Shown here: in pieces, positions 1 to 10,400 of the stretch
Layout of the letters: each line of letters opens with the position of its first letter
How positions within the stretch are numbered: the first letter of the stretch is position 1
Virus record (IMG/VR): IMGVR_UViG_3300023170_000153
Location: 1 to 26,006 of that record
Direction: 5' to 3' (one strand)
From: a virus
DNA: 26,006 nucleotides
Notes under the pieces: generated by a model
The model's input: only the letters and a program-made list of their open reading frames with translations
Databases searched by the model: none
What the model was told of the DNA's origin: nothing
Translations under genes and position numbers: made by a program

Positions 1-246
1 TATGGACAAGGTATAGAAACCCACCAAGGTGGGCCGGGGCCGACTGTAGATATAGATTACCTGTACGATATTGCGGGGAGCAGTATATTTAACCCGGCTA
101 TGGGTAGGACTGAAGAAGAAGAAGAAAAAGAAGCCAAGAAGAACAAACGCGGCCCCTATGTATACGCACGTAGCGGTGGTATGATACAGAATAATTACGA
201 TTACGACTTGACAAACGAGATTTTGCGTTTGTTGCGGAGAAGATAA
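1..246 (+). CDS. C-terminal end of an unidentified, probably structural, phage protein (5' truncated)
   Basis: Reading frame 1 is open from the window edge to TAA at 244-246, giving the last 81 residues of a longer protein. The visible part holds a Glu run and a Lys/Glu cluster (about residues 37-48), then YARSGGMIQ and a Tyr/Asp-rich stretch, ending in Leu/Arg residues. The YARSGGMIQ piece resembles the Gly-Gly motifs in the next genes (FARGGLASL, ADGGIVAFQEGG), which suggests the same late virion-protein block. The stop lies one base before the next ATG at 248, so the two genes are almost certainly co-transcribed. No domain is recognised and no function is assigned. Confidence 0.75.
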   Translation, partial: YGQGIETHQGGPGPTVDIDYLYDIAGSSIFNPAMGRTEEEEEKEAKKNKRGPYVYARSGGMIQNNYDYDLTNEILRLLRRR

Positions 247-247
247 G

Positions 248-1561
248 ATGAGTGGGATAACAGATTGGCTAAAAACTGATACTGGTAAAGCTGTAACTGC
301 TATTGGTGGCAGTTTGCTTGGCTATTTTGGCGGTCAAGGTGACGGGCAATCTCAAGGCTCGCAGGGTTACACCGGTGGTATCCCGGAATACAAGGCAAAA
401 CGCACCCCTTACCTGAAACGGTTTAATCCCGCTTATGGAGGGCAACGTGACCCCACCACTTATAATCCTTACGGTTCAAATGCCCCGGATACTCCCCCGG
501 TTTATACGGAATTAGAAGGAGCGCGTCGCCCCGGGCAATTTGGGCGTAGTTATTTTACTAACGTGGATTACATCCCGAAAAAAGACGCCGAAGGTATCCA
601 GACTGTTATGGGTGGAGATTATCTTGCCCAATTAAACGCTGACGCACTTGCTAGGCAACAAGAACAGCAACGGCAAGGTTTAGGCTTATTGTCTTTACTT
701 ACTGGCGTAAGCGTAGATGAGCTACCCAATTACTTTAAAAACCGCGCTGTGGGTGCTACTGGTGACGGTACTACTGACCCGACTGAACCATATTTTGATC
801 CCGCAACTGGCAATAAAATTGTACCCCGTGCGGAAGGGTTGCCTGCTCTTACATTAACCCCGTACAGACAAGGTTTTGAACCCCCGCAAACGATTAGTGG
901 CGGGGTAATACCCGGAAGCGACACTGATATGTACGAGCCAGCGTATAACACACTAAACCAAATACTGGCAGGGGTAAATACGCTGCCTGAACAGATAGAA
1001 ATCTTTGATCGGTTTGGTATTTCTGACACAACAGCAGCTAAGTATTTGGGTATAACCCCGAGCGATTTAGTTACAGCCCGCGAAAACATTGAGAACAAAA
1101 GAATAGCCGATGAATCAAGAGCGGAAAAAGCAGCAACTGATGCATTCAATGCAAAATACCCAGAGGCAGGGGCCGACGTAAAACCCTTCATTAACCCCTT
1201 TACTGCTAAACCTTTAATCAATAAAGACGGCGCTTGGCGAGGCACTGACGGTATATACTACAGAGGTAACCCTCCCGGTTTTGCCCGAGGTGGACTTGCA
1301 TCGCTGAATAGAGGTTACTATTTGGGCGGCACTACTGATGGCATGGCTGACAATGTGCCAGCAACTATTGATGGTAGAGAACCGGCTCGGCTTAGTGATG
1401 GTGAGTTTGTAATACCGGCTGATGTGGTAAGCCACCTTGGTAACGGCAACTCAGATGCAGGTGCAAAAAACCTGTACTCCATGATGGACAGGGTGCGCAA
1501 AGCGCGTACAGGAACAACCAGACAGGGGAAACAAATAAACCCCCAAGATTATTTAGTTTGA
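248..1561 (+). CDS. Phage virion-associated protein with conserved C-terminal 'DGEFVIPADVVSHLGNG' region
   Basis: A 437-residue protein. The ATG at 248 follows GGAG eight bases upstream. The N-terminus (about residues 1-30) is a Gly/Ala-rich, partly hydrophobic segment, and the middle is Pro/Tyr/Gly-rich low-complexity sequence. The last 90 residues are the recognisable part: FARGGLASL near residue 345, then LGGTTDGMADNVPATIDG, then LSDGEFVIPADVVSHLGNG, then a basic end with MMDRVRKARTGT. From memory, this C-terminal block recurs in structural-region proteins of marine and freshwater phages; its precise role is not known to me. Position among late genes, 10 bases before the next ORF, supports a virion or tail-associated role. 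That role is inferred, not shown by a catalytic motif. Confidence 0.8.
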   Translation: MSGITDWLKTDTGKAVTAIGGSLLGYFGGQGDGQSQGSQGYTGGIPEYKAKRTPYLKRFNPAYGGQRDPTTYNPYGSNAPDTPPVYTELEGARRPGQFGRSYFTNVDYIPKKDAEGIQTVMGGDYLAQLNADALARQQEQQRQGLGLLSLLTGVSVDELPNYFKNRAVGATGDGTTDPTEPYFDPATGNKIVPRAEGLPALTLTPYRQGFEPPQTISGGVIPGSDTDMYEPAYNTLNQILAGVNTLPEQIEIFDRFGISDTTAAKYLGITPSDLVTARENIENKRIADESRAEKAATDAFNAKYPEAGADVKPFINPFTAKPLINKDGAWRGTDGIYYRGNPPGFARGGLASLNRGYYLGGTTDGMADNVPATIDGREPARLSDGEFVIPADVVSHLGNGNSDAGAKNLYSMMDRVRKARTGTTRQGKQINPQDYLV

Positions 1562-1571
1562 GGACAGAAAG

Positions 1572-2366
1572 ATGGGTGACGACGATAATCCTTTAACAGC
1601 CCTAGCTACTCCCGATGCAACGCGTTTAGGGCAGTCTTCTTCCCTTTCTCCTTGGGCTGGCCCGTATGTCACTCAAATGCTTGGCAAAGGCGCTGCTCTT
1701 GCTGGTATGGGCTATACCCCGTACCAAGGCCCACTAACTGCGGGTCAATCTGAACTGCAAGGACAAGCATTTCAAGGTTTGGCTAATCTTGCTGTGCCTA
1801 CTGCGACGACCACAGGGTCTTTTACTGCTCCGGGTGTAGCCCAGCAGTACATGAACCCATATATGGATATGGCGCTTCAACCGCAAATGGAAGAAGCACG
1901 CCGTCAATCACAGATAGAACAGCAAAGACTTCAAAGCCAGTACGGTAGAGCCGGTGCGTATGGTGGGGGCCGTCAGGCTGTAGCCGAAGCCGAGTTGTCC
2001 GGGGCGCTGCAAAGGAACCTTGCCAACATATACGGTACCGGAATGCAGCAAGCCTACGACAAGGCCGCAGATTTGTTCGGTCAAGAAAGGCAGTACGGGT
2101 TACAGGGGCTTCAGCAACAACTTGCCGCAGGCCAACAGCAACGTGCTATCGAACAAGAAGGTGTACTGGCTGACATTGCGCAGTTTGAAGAAGAACGTGA
2201 CTACCCATATAAGCAAGTTCAGTATATGCAGTCGTTGCTACAAGGACTTCCGATTTCCACACAGTCCTACCAATATGCGCAACCTAGCACGCTGCAAAAC
2301 ATTGCCGGTGCGGGGCAATTTGGTTTGGGTATATATGATTTACTTGAAAAATATTTCCCCTCTTAA
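1572..2366 (+). CDS. Gln-rich phage virion-associated protein (possible internal/ejection protein)
   Basis: A 264-residue protein whose ATG follows GAGGA with suitable spacing. Residues about 90-215 are Gln/Ala/Arg-rich with heptad-like spacing (YMNPYMDMALQPQMEEARR, then GRAGAYGGGRQAVAEAE), suggesting long helices or coiled coil with a Gly-rich hinge. Proteins of this composition with a YMNPY...EARR...GAYGG pattern occur in the structural module of many environmental podo-like phages, usually unannotated. Its place between two other virion-type genes and before a giant protein is consistent with an internal virion or DNA-ejection protein. That is inference from context and helix-rich composition. 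No enzyme motif is visible. Confidence 0.75.
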   Translation: MGDDDNPLTALATPDATRLGQSSSLSPWAGPYVTQMLGKGAALAGMGYTPYQGPLTAGQSELQGQAFQGLANLAVPTATTTGSFTAPGVAQQYMNPYMDMALQPQMEEARRQSQIEQQRLQSQYGRAGAYGGGRQAVAEAELSGALQRNLANIYGTGMQQAYDKAADLFGQERQYGLQGLQQQLAAGQQQRAIEQEGVLADIAQFEEERDYPYKQVQYMQSLLQGLPISTQSYQYAQPSTLQNIAGAGQFGLGIYDLLEKYFPS

Positions 2367-2378
2367 AGGTATTACGCG

Positions 2379-4478
2379 ATGGCTATGGGAATAGACAGAC
2401 AAATACAAGCTCTTATGGCTTTAGGCCCGGATCGTTTACAGCAAAAGTATGCTATGGACCCGGATACTTTAACCCTTATTGCCTTACAGAAAACGAATAA
2501 CCAAATAGAAGCTAATAAAAACGCCATACAAGCCAGTATGCAAACTAATCCCGCCACGGTAAAGAATCAGTTAAAGCAACAAGCAATAGCGGGTAACAGA
2601 GAAGGTATAGCTTCCATGATGCCGGGTATTCAGATGCAGGGGCAGCGTATGCAGCAGGCTCAAGCTAGGCAGATGGCTGGTATACCCTCACAATCCGCAC
2701 CGAATATGGCTCGCATGGCGGACGGCGGCATCGTTGCTTTCCAAGAAGGTGGTATGCCAAGGTCTGATGCAGAATCTATAGCCTACGATATGCTCGCTAT
2801 AGAAAGACAGATGAGGAAACCGGACAAAACCGAAGAAGAACTGAAGCAGCTAGATACTAGGCGGATGGAGCTTAGCGCTCGTATGGCTAATGACCCCACA
2901 GGTAATCTACGTGCTGATGTATACAAGACTATGGATGTCATTAGGGCAGGGGGTGCTGAACGGCTACACCTAAACAACACTATACAACAAATGCCTATTG
3001 GTGGATTTACTGCAAAGCTAATAAATTATCTACGTGACGGTGGGTATAAGCCTGAAGACAAAGAAGATGATGCTTTTGTAGGCCCAACAAAAGATATGCT
3101 CAAAGGTATGTACGGTGGCGGCATTGTCGGCTACGCCCCCGGCGGTTTATTAAATACCGAAGAACTGCAACTTGCAGAAGAAATGATGGCAGATAGACCT
3201 GCTGTTAGCCCCCCTACTGCTATATCACCTGCTGAACGTAGGGCGCAGCGAGAAGCTGAAAACGCAGCTTCAAGAGCAAGATACGCAGAAGAACGGCGTA
3301 AACGTGAAGAACTAGCAGCTATGGGTTTAACGGTTCCCGAAATAAATGCTTTCATGGAACGGGACGAACAAGCAGCTACGCAAGCACCTAAAATGCCCGA
3401 CGAAGAGTTAGAAAGCATACTTAGCATGATGAAAGACCCCAATGACTACAGTCAGCAGGAAGTCCCGACACGCGAGACATTAAATCGCTACGAAGAGGGT
3501 GAGGGTGACGCATCTACAGTAATGGGGCAAACTTCTGTAGACGATATATTAGCGGACATGGGGCTTTTGGTTGATTCCGAATCAAGGCCAACAACTAGCA
3601 ACGAAATGAGCGAGCTAACTGACTTACTTAAAACGCGTACTGAGACAATTTTAGACCCCGATTACGCTGAAAGCCAGCGTTCGGCAAGAGAATCAGCGGC
3701 GAAAACAGCCTATGCGGTTCCAGAAGAGTTAAAACAGTTGTACAGAGATCGTCAAACAGAACTAGAAAGTCTAAAACGTAGCCCGGAAGACATACGCAGG
3801 AAAGAACTAGCTGCGTTGCTGGGCGGAATTGCAAGCAGTCCGTATATCGCCCGTTCCGGTACGCAAGCCTATCGGGGTATGGAGCAGGTACGAGAGCAAG
3901 CTAGACAAGAAAACATTGCGACTGCGCAAAAAAGTTTTGATATGTCTAAAGAATTAGTCAATCTTGACAGAGATGCGTCTGTAAAAGCCTTTGATGCTGG
4001 TCTAACCGCACTGGGTGAAGCTAATGCTGCCCAAATAACTGCAATACAAACTGTGAACAATATGATTCAAGGCGTGCAGAACCGAGAGTTAGAAGCAACT
4101 TTAGCAAATCAATCAAACAAACTTTCGTATTTACAAGCTCAATTCCAGAATGAGTTGAAGAAAATAGATGTGGCGACAGGTATAGACAGAGATCGTCAAG
4201 CAACCTTACGAACGCTATATACGAACGCTACAGACTTCTACGACAATATAGTGACGAGCAAAGCAGAACAGTCAGCTTTATTGGGTGCGGACCCCGAAAT
4301 GATGCAGAATATAAACACAATTTATGATTCGCTAATAACCGGTGCTGCAAATACAATAGACTCTATTTCACAACTTTTAGATGTTGGCGGTACAATCCCT
4401 CCAATTACTAGGCCAGCTACTTCTGGTACTTCTTCGGCGGTTTCGGCGGCAGATGAAATTTTAGGGATAGAAGAGTAG
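2379..4478 (+). CDS. Large phage virion-associated protein with two Gly-rich 'GGIV' motifs and coiled-coil C-terminal half
   Basis: A 699-residue protein starting 12 bases after the previous stop, with AAAGG upstream of ATG 2379. The N-terminal 110 residues are Gln/Met-rich (IQMQGQRMQQAQARQMAGIP). Two copies of a short hydrophobic Gly motif follow: ADGGIVAFQEGG near residue 115 (DNA about 2719-2754) and YGGGIVGYAPGGLL near residue 245 (about 3111-3150). The rest is charged and mostly helical (Glu/Arg/Lys/Ala-rich), with long predicted coiled coils at about residues 280-310 and 440-620. No catalytic signature is visible. Equivalent proteins lie beside giant virion proteins in marine phages. 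An internal-virion, scaffold or tail-interior role is plausible but inferred. Confidence 0.78.
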   Translation: MAMGIDRQIQALMALGPDRLQQKYAMDPDTLTLIALQKTNNQIEANKNAIQASMQTNPATVKNQLKQQAIAGNREGIASMMPGIQMQGQRMQQAQARQMAGIPSQSAPNMARMADGGIVAFQEGGMPRSDAESIAYDMLAIERQMRKPDKTEEELKQLDTRRMELSARMANDPTGNLRADVYKTMDVIRAGGAERLHLNNTIQQMPIGGFTAKLINYLRDGGYKPEDKEDDAFVGPTKDMLKGMYGGGIVGYAPGGLLNTEELQLAEEMMADRPAVSPPTAISPAERRAQREAENAASRARYAEERRKREELAAMGLTVPEINAFMERDEQAATQAPKMPDEELESILSMMKDPNDYSQQEVPTRETLNRYEEGEGDASTVMGQTSVDDILADMGLLVDSESRPTTSNEMSELTDLLKTRTETILDPDYAESQRSARESAAKTAYAVPEELKQLYRDRQTELESLKRSPEDIRRKELAALLGGIASSPYIARSGTQAYRGMEQVREQARQENIATAQKSFDMSKELVNLDRDASVKAFDAGLTALGEANAAQITAIQTVNNMIQGVQNRELEATLANQSNKLSYLQAQFQNELKKIDVATGIDRDRQATLRTLYTNATDFYDNIVTSKAEQSALLGADPEMMQNINTIYDSLITGAANTIDSISQLLDVGGTIPPITRPATSGTSSAVSAADEILGIEE

Positions 4479-4487
4479 GTATAAACG

Positions 4488-7400
4488 ATGGCGACAAATG
4501 AAGAACGCCTTGAACGTTATGCTGAATGGATTGTTGCAAATAAAGACAAACAAGGTTCGCAAGAGTTTGCAACAGTATCTGCTGCGTACAGAGAATTACG
4601 GCAACAGCCGTTGGGTATCGCACCTACACCAATAGCACCTACGGAAGAAGATACTTCTTTATTTGGCTATATACCGGAAACCGCTAAAGCTCTAGCCGCT
4701 GGTACTACTGGGCTTCTTGAATCTGCCGCTACCGGTGCCGCTTTCCTACTCCCCGAAAAACAAGAACAAGCTGCCCGCAAAAAGATAGCCGAAGTAGGTG
4801 GACGCGTTCAGGAAGCACTCGCCCCAGACCAAGCCTATGAAGGTTGGTATTTAGACCTGATGCGTGGGGTAGGTTCCACCTTACCTTTCTTTGCTGCTGC
4901 CGCTACTGCGCCTATATCGGCCCCACTAGCTTTAATTTCCGGTACTGCTATGGGTGTAGGTGCTGGTGCTGGCGAAGCCGCCCAGCGTGCTGAAGCTGCC
5001 GGCGCTACCGAAGAAGAGATAAGTAAAGCTGCTGGATTGGGTATGCTCCCCGGCGCACTAGAAATGGTGGGGCCAGCAGGGGTTATTAGACGAGCAAGAC
5101 GCGTACTGGGTAGAAACACAGATGAAGTAGTAGAAGCACTAGACAACACATTGCGGTCTAGGTTGAAACGCGTCTATGACAGTAAGGGTGGACGTATAGG
5201 CCGCGCCGCACTTGATGAAGCGGTACAGGAAGCTGTCAGTGAAGTCGGACAGAATCTTATACAACGTGGCATATACGACCCAGAACGCGGGGTATTTACC
5301 GATACTGGTGAATCTGCGGCACTTGGCGGTGGTGTAGGTGGTCTATTAGCTACCCTAACCGAAATAGTTATGCCCGGTGTACAGAGATTCCGTAGTCGGG
5401 GTGTCACACCCGAAGCCGCACCAGAGGCCGCACCAGAGGCCGCACCAGAGCCGACGCCCACTGCCACCACCCCGCCCCCTGCTGGAGATTTATTTGGCCG
5501 GGAAGAAGCCCCCACAGAACTGTCCCTTGATGATATTGAAGGGCTTGGTATTGATTTAGACAGACCTACTGCTGAAAGTTTATACGGGTTGGATTTGGCA
5601 AACCCTGAAGAACAGGCAAAAGCGTGGAGGATATTAGCCTTGTACCGCAACAGGATAGACGAACGGGGGTCAGACCCAGAGACAGTATCCCGTATAGATT
5701 CCTTGTTGCGTAGTGAGATATTCCGAGGGGCAGCTCCTGCCGAGGTAACAGAACCTACTGTTGCACCAGAGCAAATTACGCTAGAAGAGCAGGCAAAAGC
5801 CGCTGAAGAGACTACCCGTCAGCGGGAAGACGAACAACAACGCCAAGCAGAAGCCATCCAGCAAGCCGAACTAACTGCGGTACAGGAACGTATTGAGAGT
5901 ACCCGTCAGCGGGAAAGCGAACAAAAACGCCGGGAAGTCCTCCTACCTATAATTGAGCGCGGCGAAATTACCAATGCCGAAAACATGGCCCGTGCTTTTA
6001 GCGCGGAACTTGGTAGACAGGGTTTTACAAATACTACCCCTACACAATCGGAACTAGCGCTTATAGACCGTGCGTTGGGCGTAGAAGAAGCGATAACCGC
6101 TAAAGAACAGGAGCAGAAAGCTACAGCCACAGCCGCCGAAACAGAACAACGCGCCGGTGCCGCTGCAATAGAACAATTTGTACCTGAAAGAACAGAACCG
6201 ACAGCCCCTGTCGAGCCAGTAGAACCTGAACCCCCGGCAGGCTTAACTAACCGAGAACGTCTTGACCGCACCGGTAGAATACCGCTTTCTGGAGAAGCTC
6301 AGTTAGAAATACCTACTATCGAACGCCCGGAACAAGCCATACGTCGTTTAGATATACCCGAAGGTGCAGTTGTTTCTCCCCTACCGGAAGTCGAAGAAAC
6401 ACAGGTACCTGAAGAGCAAATAAGTGCAATAGAGCCAGAAAACGGTATACCTAAAGAAGGGGTCGAAGCAACTAGGCGTAGGCAGCCACAACAGAATTTA
6501 ACTGATTTAAACGTCTTACAAAACGTAACCATACCAAAAGACCCACCAAAAGGTACTAGCGTAGGGTATGCGATGGCGCACTACGTACAGAACACAACTG
6601 ATTTTGACCAAGCGTTGCGGTCTATCGCCTTTGAGTTAGTTGCCCCTGAGAAGGCCAAGTCTTTATCTATTAACTATAAAAATGAACAACGTAGAGCAAA
6701 CAAAGCTAAACAGTGGGTAAAAAATAACACAACTCCAGAAACGTTTAAGTTACTGGAAGACTACACTGCTCAAGAACGATTAAAAGAAAAGCAACGTGTC
6801 GAAAAAGACACGACACGTACCAAAGAAGAGACACAAGCAACTGACTATGGTAAGACAGAAATAGAGAGTGTTACTGACGCGGATTACACTGATTTTCTAT
6901 CCGAAGAAGTTGTTAATGAGTTTACCGACATTGATGAATTCCTTACTAAGAACGCCGTTGCAGCTAGTATGGGTACAGTTTCGGCAGAAGTTGAAAACGC
7001 ACTATTTGATAACAAAATTGACTCCGCACTTAGACAGTTAGCTAATTCTACACCTAACCCAGATGTAAAACGCACAGCAAATAAGTTAGCCGCTGCTATA
7101 AAAGACCTAGGTATTACTATTGAGTTTGTAGATGGCGGTATCGTAAATCAGAAAGGCGACATTGCTGTAGCTGCGTATAACCCGAACACTAAAACTATCA
7201 GCTTTGATATAGACAGTGACACATCTGTACATGCCGTATTACACGAATCAGCCCACGCCGTACTGCATGAAATAATCAAAAATAAGAACCATCCCGTTAC
7301 AAAAGCGCTTACAAAACTGTTCAACAATGTAGCTAACAGGTTACCCACTGCTTATGGTACTCAGTCCCTAGCAGACTTTGTTACTGAAGCGTTCGTAAAC

Positions 7401-10400
7401 CCCGAATTCCAAGCGTTACTAGCCGCGCATAAAATTACTGGAGAGAAAACAACTGCATGGCGTAAGTTTGTCAACGCAGTGGCTCGTTTCCTAGGACTTA
7501 GCACCAAACCTATAACCGTTGCTGATGCCGCTTCAGCTTACGTGGACATGATACTTGGTACAGAGATTGATACACGAACCGCTACTCAGATAAACCAAGC
7601 TATAGCGGAAGGTAACACAGACCAAGCACTCAATCTGATGCTTGGTGGTAGGCGGTTCGTGTCTAACAAAACTTTAGACGAAACAAGAACAGGCTTTCTT
7701 GCCAACGTAAATAATTTTACAACTAAGCAGTCAGTCAATTTCTTGAACGGTATGGGGCTACAAGCCATAGTTGATTTGGCTAAAAAAGGGCCGAAAGAAT
7801 ATGCCGACTCAATAGACAACGTACAAGAAATATTCTACCAGATAGACGGTATACGCAACGAAGAAATGAAACGGTTTACGGGCATCGTAAATGACGCAAA
7901 GAAAGCATTTAAACTTGGCCCATTTAGAGAAGATAGTAAGAATATAGCTATTGCTAATGAGTTAGTAGGAAACATGACTCTGGAAGGTATTGATGCGTTT
8001 ATACCAGAAGCAGAAGAAAAGTATTCTAAAAACGCATTAACATACGGCGTGCGTATAGCCGACGGTAAATTTGAACAGAAGACAGAATATTTTGACACTG
8101 TTAAAGAACTTGATGCCAAAGAAACCGAACTACGTAATGAGCGAAAAGAAGCTATACGGAAGAAAGAACAAGCTAGGACTTTCGGTAAGATAACCAGACA
8201 AGAAACATCTGCGGAGCGAGTTGAAAAATACAAAGAACTACGCGAGAAAATGAAGCAACTTACGCCCAGTCAGCGTGGTGCAATAAAGAAAATACGCGAC
8301 GAGTATTCAAGACTTGACGAAAAAATACGAGCCGCAGAAGACGCAAACATTGAGAAGATAAAGATAGCCAACGATAAAGAATCGGAAGTTAGAATAAAAA
8401 ATGGTGTGCGTGAAATACTGTTCCGCAAGCGTTTGGAATTTGGTCGTATAGACCCGTACTTTAAACTTTATCGTGAAGGTGAGTATTGGTTGGAGTTTGA
8501 GTACATAGATGGTAAAGGGCAAGTCACTTATGGTACCGGGTCTTATGAGACAACAGGAGATAGGGAAGTTGCTATAAAAAGACTACAAGCACAACCCGCA
8601 GTTGAAAGGGGTAGTGGTCAGCCGGGTATAATCGCAGGTACCATAAACCGTAGAAAAACTGAAGATATTAGGAACAGGATAAGCCAAGGAAACATACCGT
8701 CGATAGAGTTTATAACTGAACTACAGACACGCATTAATAATGTATTTAAAAGCATTCCTGAATTAGAAGGCGACGCCAAAGAACAAGTAGCTAAAAGCAA
8801 AGTCCAAGTTACTGAATTTCTACAAGATTTGGTATTACGTTCACTACCGGAAAAAGGAATTATTGAATCTAAACAAGCTAGAGAAGGCATACACTTTTTT
8901 GAAGGTGATTTTATACACGCGTTTGAACAAACAATGCCTAGGTTTATAACAAGTTATGCAAACATAGAACACAAAGTAGATTTAGCAGAAGCAGCGCAGG
9001 AAGTACGAATTGCTAGAGACGCACTCCCCCAAGACCAACCGTTCCTAAAAGAACTAGCTACTGTAATAGCGGGTACAACGGCAGACACGGACGCACAGCC
9101 GGGTAAATTACCGAGCTATGTAGAATTTGCTAAAAACCCCTACCTACCAAGCTGGGCACGTACTGCCCGCGCATTGACTTTCAATATGACACTTGGAGCC
9201 AACGTAAGCTCTGTAGCCGTAAACGTATCCATAATGCCTATAGTGTTACAGTCTAGGCTGGCTGGCGAATATGGGCCTTTAAAGGCAACCGCAGCTACTA
9301 TGGAAGCGATGGGCCTGTACCTAAAAACATTCGGTAAAGTAGCGCGGGATGGTGTTTTGGATGTAGATGAAAACGGAAACCCACTGTCAGAAGATAGCGT
9401 CATACGCGAACTAGGCGGCTTTAGCGTAACTAATGAATTGGGCCAAGAAATGGCGGCTTTCCAGAAATACGCTGCGCCTATCATACAAAGATTAAAAACA
9501 CTCGGCATGGATACACGTACCATAGCCGCCGAAACTTCCCAACTGGATAGCCCTGCGTCACCGTTTTTGAACAAAGTATCGTACGTTAGCGGCTTCTTGT
9601 TTAACCATAGCGAACGATTTATACGCCAAGTAAGCGCACTTAGTACCTACATACTGGAGATGGAAAAGCAAACCGGTAAGAAGGTAGAGAATTTAACTGA
9701 CGCTGATATTAAGAAATACGGTGATGCCGCTGCAAAGAAAGCTACTGATGTCACTCTGTGGGTAAACTCCTCCCCCCTCCTTACGACTGCGCCTAGATTT
9801 GGGCAAACTTTCTTGGGTGGTGCTGGAAGTCTTATGATGCAGTTTAAACAAGTACCGGCACAATTCTTGTACACACATCTGCGTATGGTTGACGCCGTAT
9901 TCAAGACTATGACTGGGAAGGCCATGTCTAAAGAAGAAGCAGAAGAAGCAAGGGTGCTTAGAAATACGTTTATGTACTTGACCGGAACAGGCGCTACGCT
10001 TGTTGGGGTGAAAGGTATACCGTTCTACGGCTTGTTTGTAATGATTGCAAATATGTTCTTAGGCGATGACGAGGACGACGCTAATACTATAGTCGCTAAA
10101 CAAATAGGGTTGGGTTGGTACTACGGGGCAATCTTTAAGTATCTTGGAATTGACCTGACAGATCGTATAGCCTTAACCAACTTAATGATTAGAGATAGAG
10201 GTAATTACGTACCAGACAACGAATATGAATACTGGATGGAAGCCATCGGTGGCCCTGCTTTGAGTATAGGTAAACGCACTTTTGAATCGGTATCAGAGTT
10301 AATGGACGGCGACCCAAACAACAATGAACGAGCGTTTAGGCAAGCTATGCCAACACCTATAAACAATATAATGCGAGGCTATGAGTTTTATACAAAAGGG

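Noticed and set aside
730-1245. 171-codon open frame on the - strand inside the second virion gene
   Set aside because: It is antisense to a well-supported + strand gene, has no Shine-Dalgarno, and its composition is that of a mirrored Gly/Pro-rich frame.
5174-5650. 158-codon open frame on the - strand inside the giant virion gene
   Set aside because: Ser/Ala/Gly-rich shadow of the low-complexity Pro/Glu/Ala region; no start signal and no domain.
5814-5915. 15-bp direct repeat acccgtcagcgggaa at 5814-5828 and 5901-5915
   Set aside because: It encodes a repeated Thr-Arg-Gln-Arg-Glu piece of coiled coil and is adequately explained by internal protein repetition.
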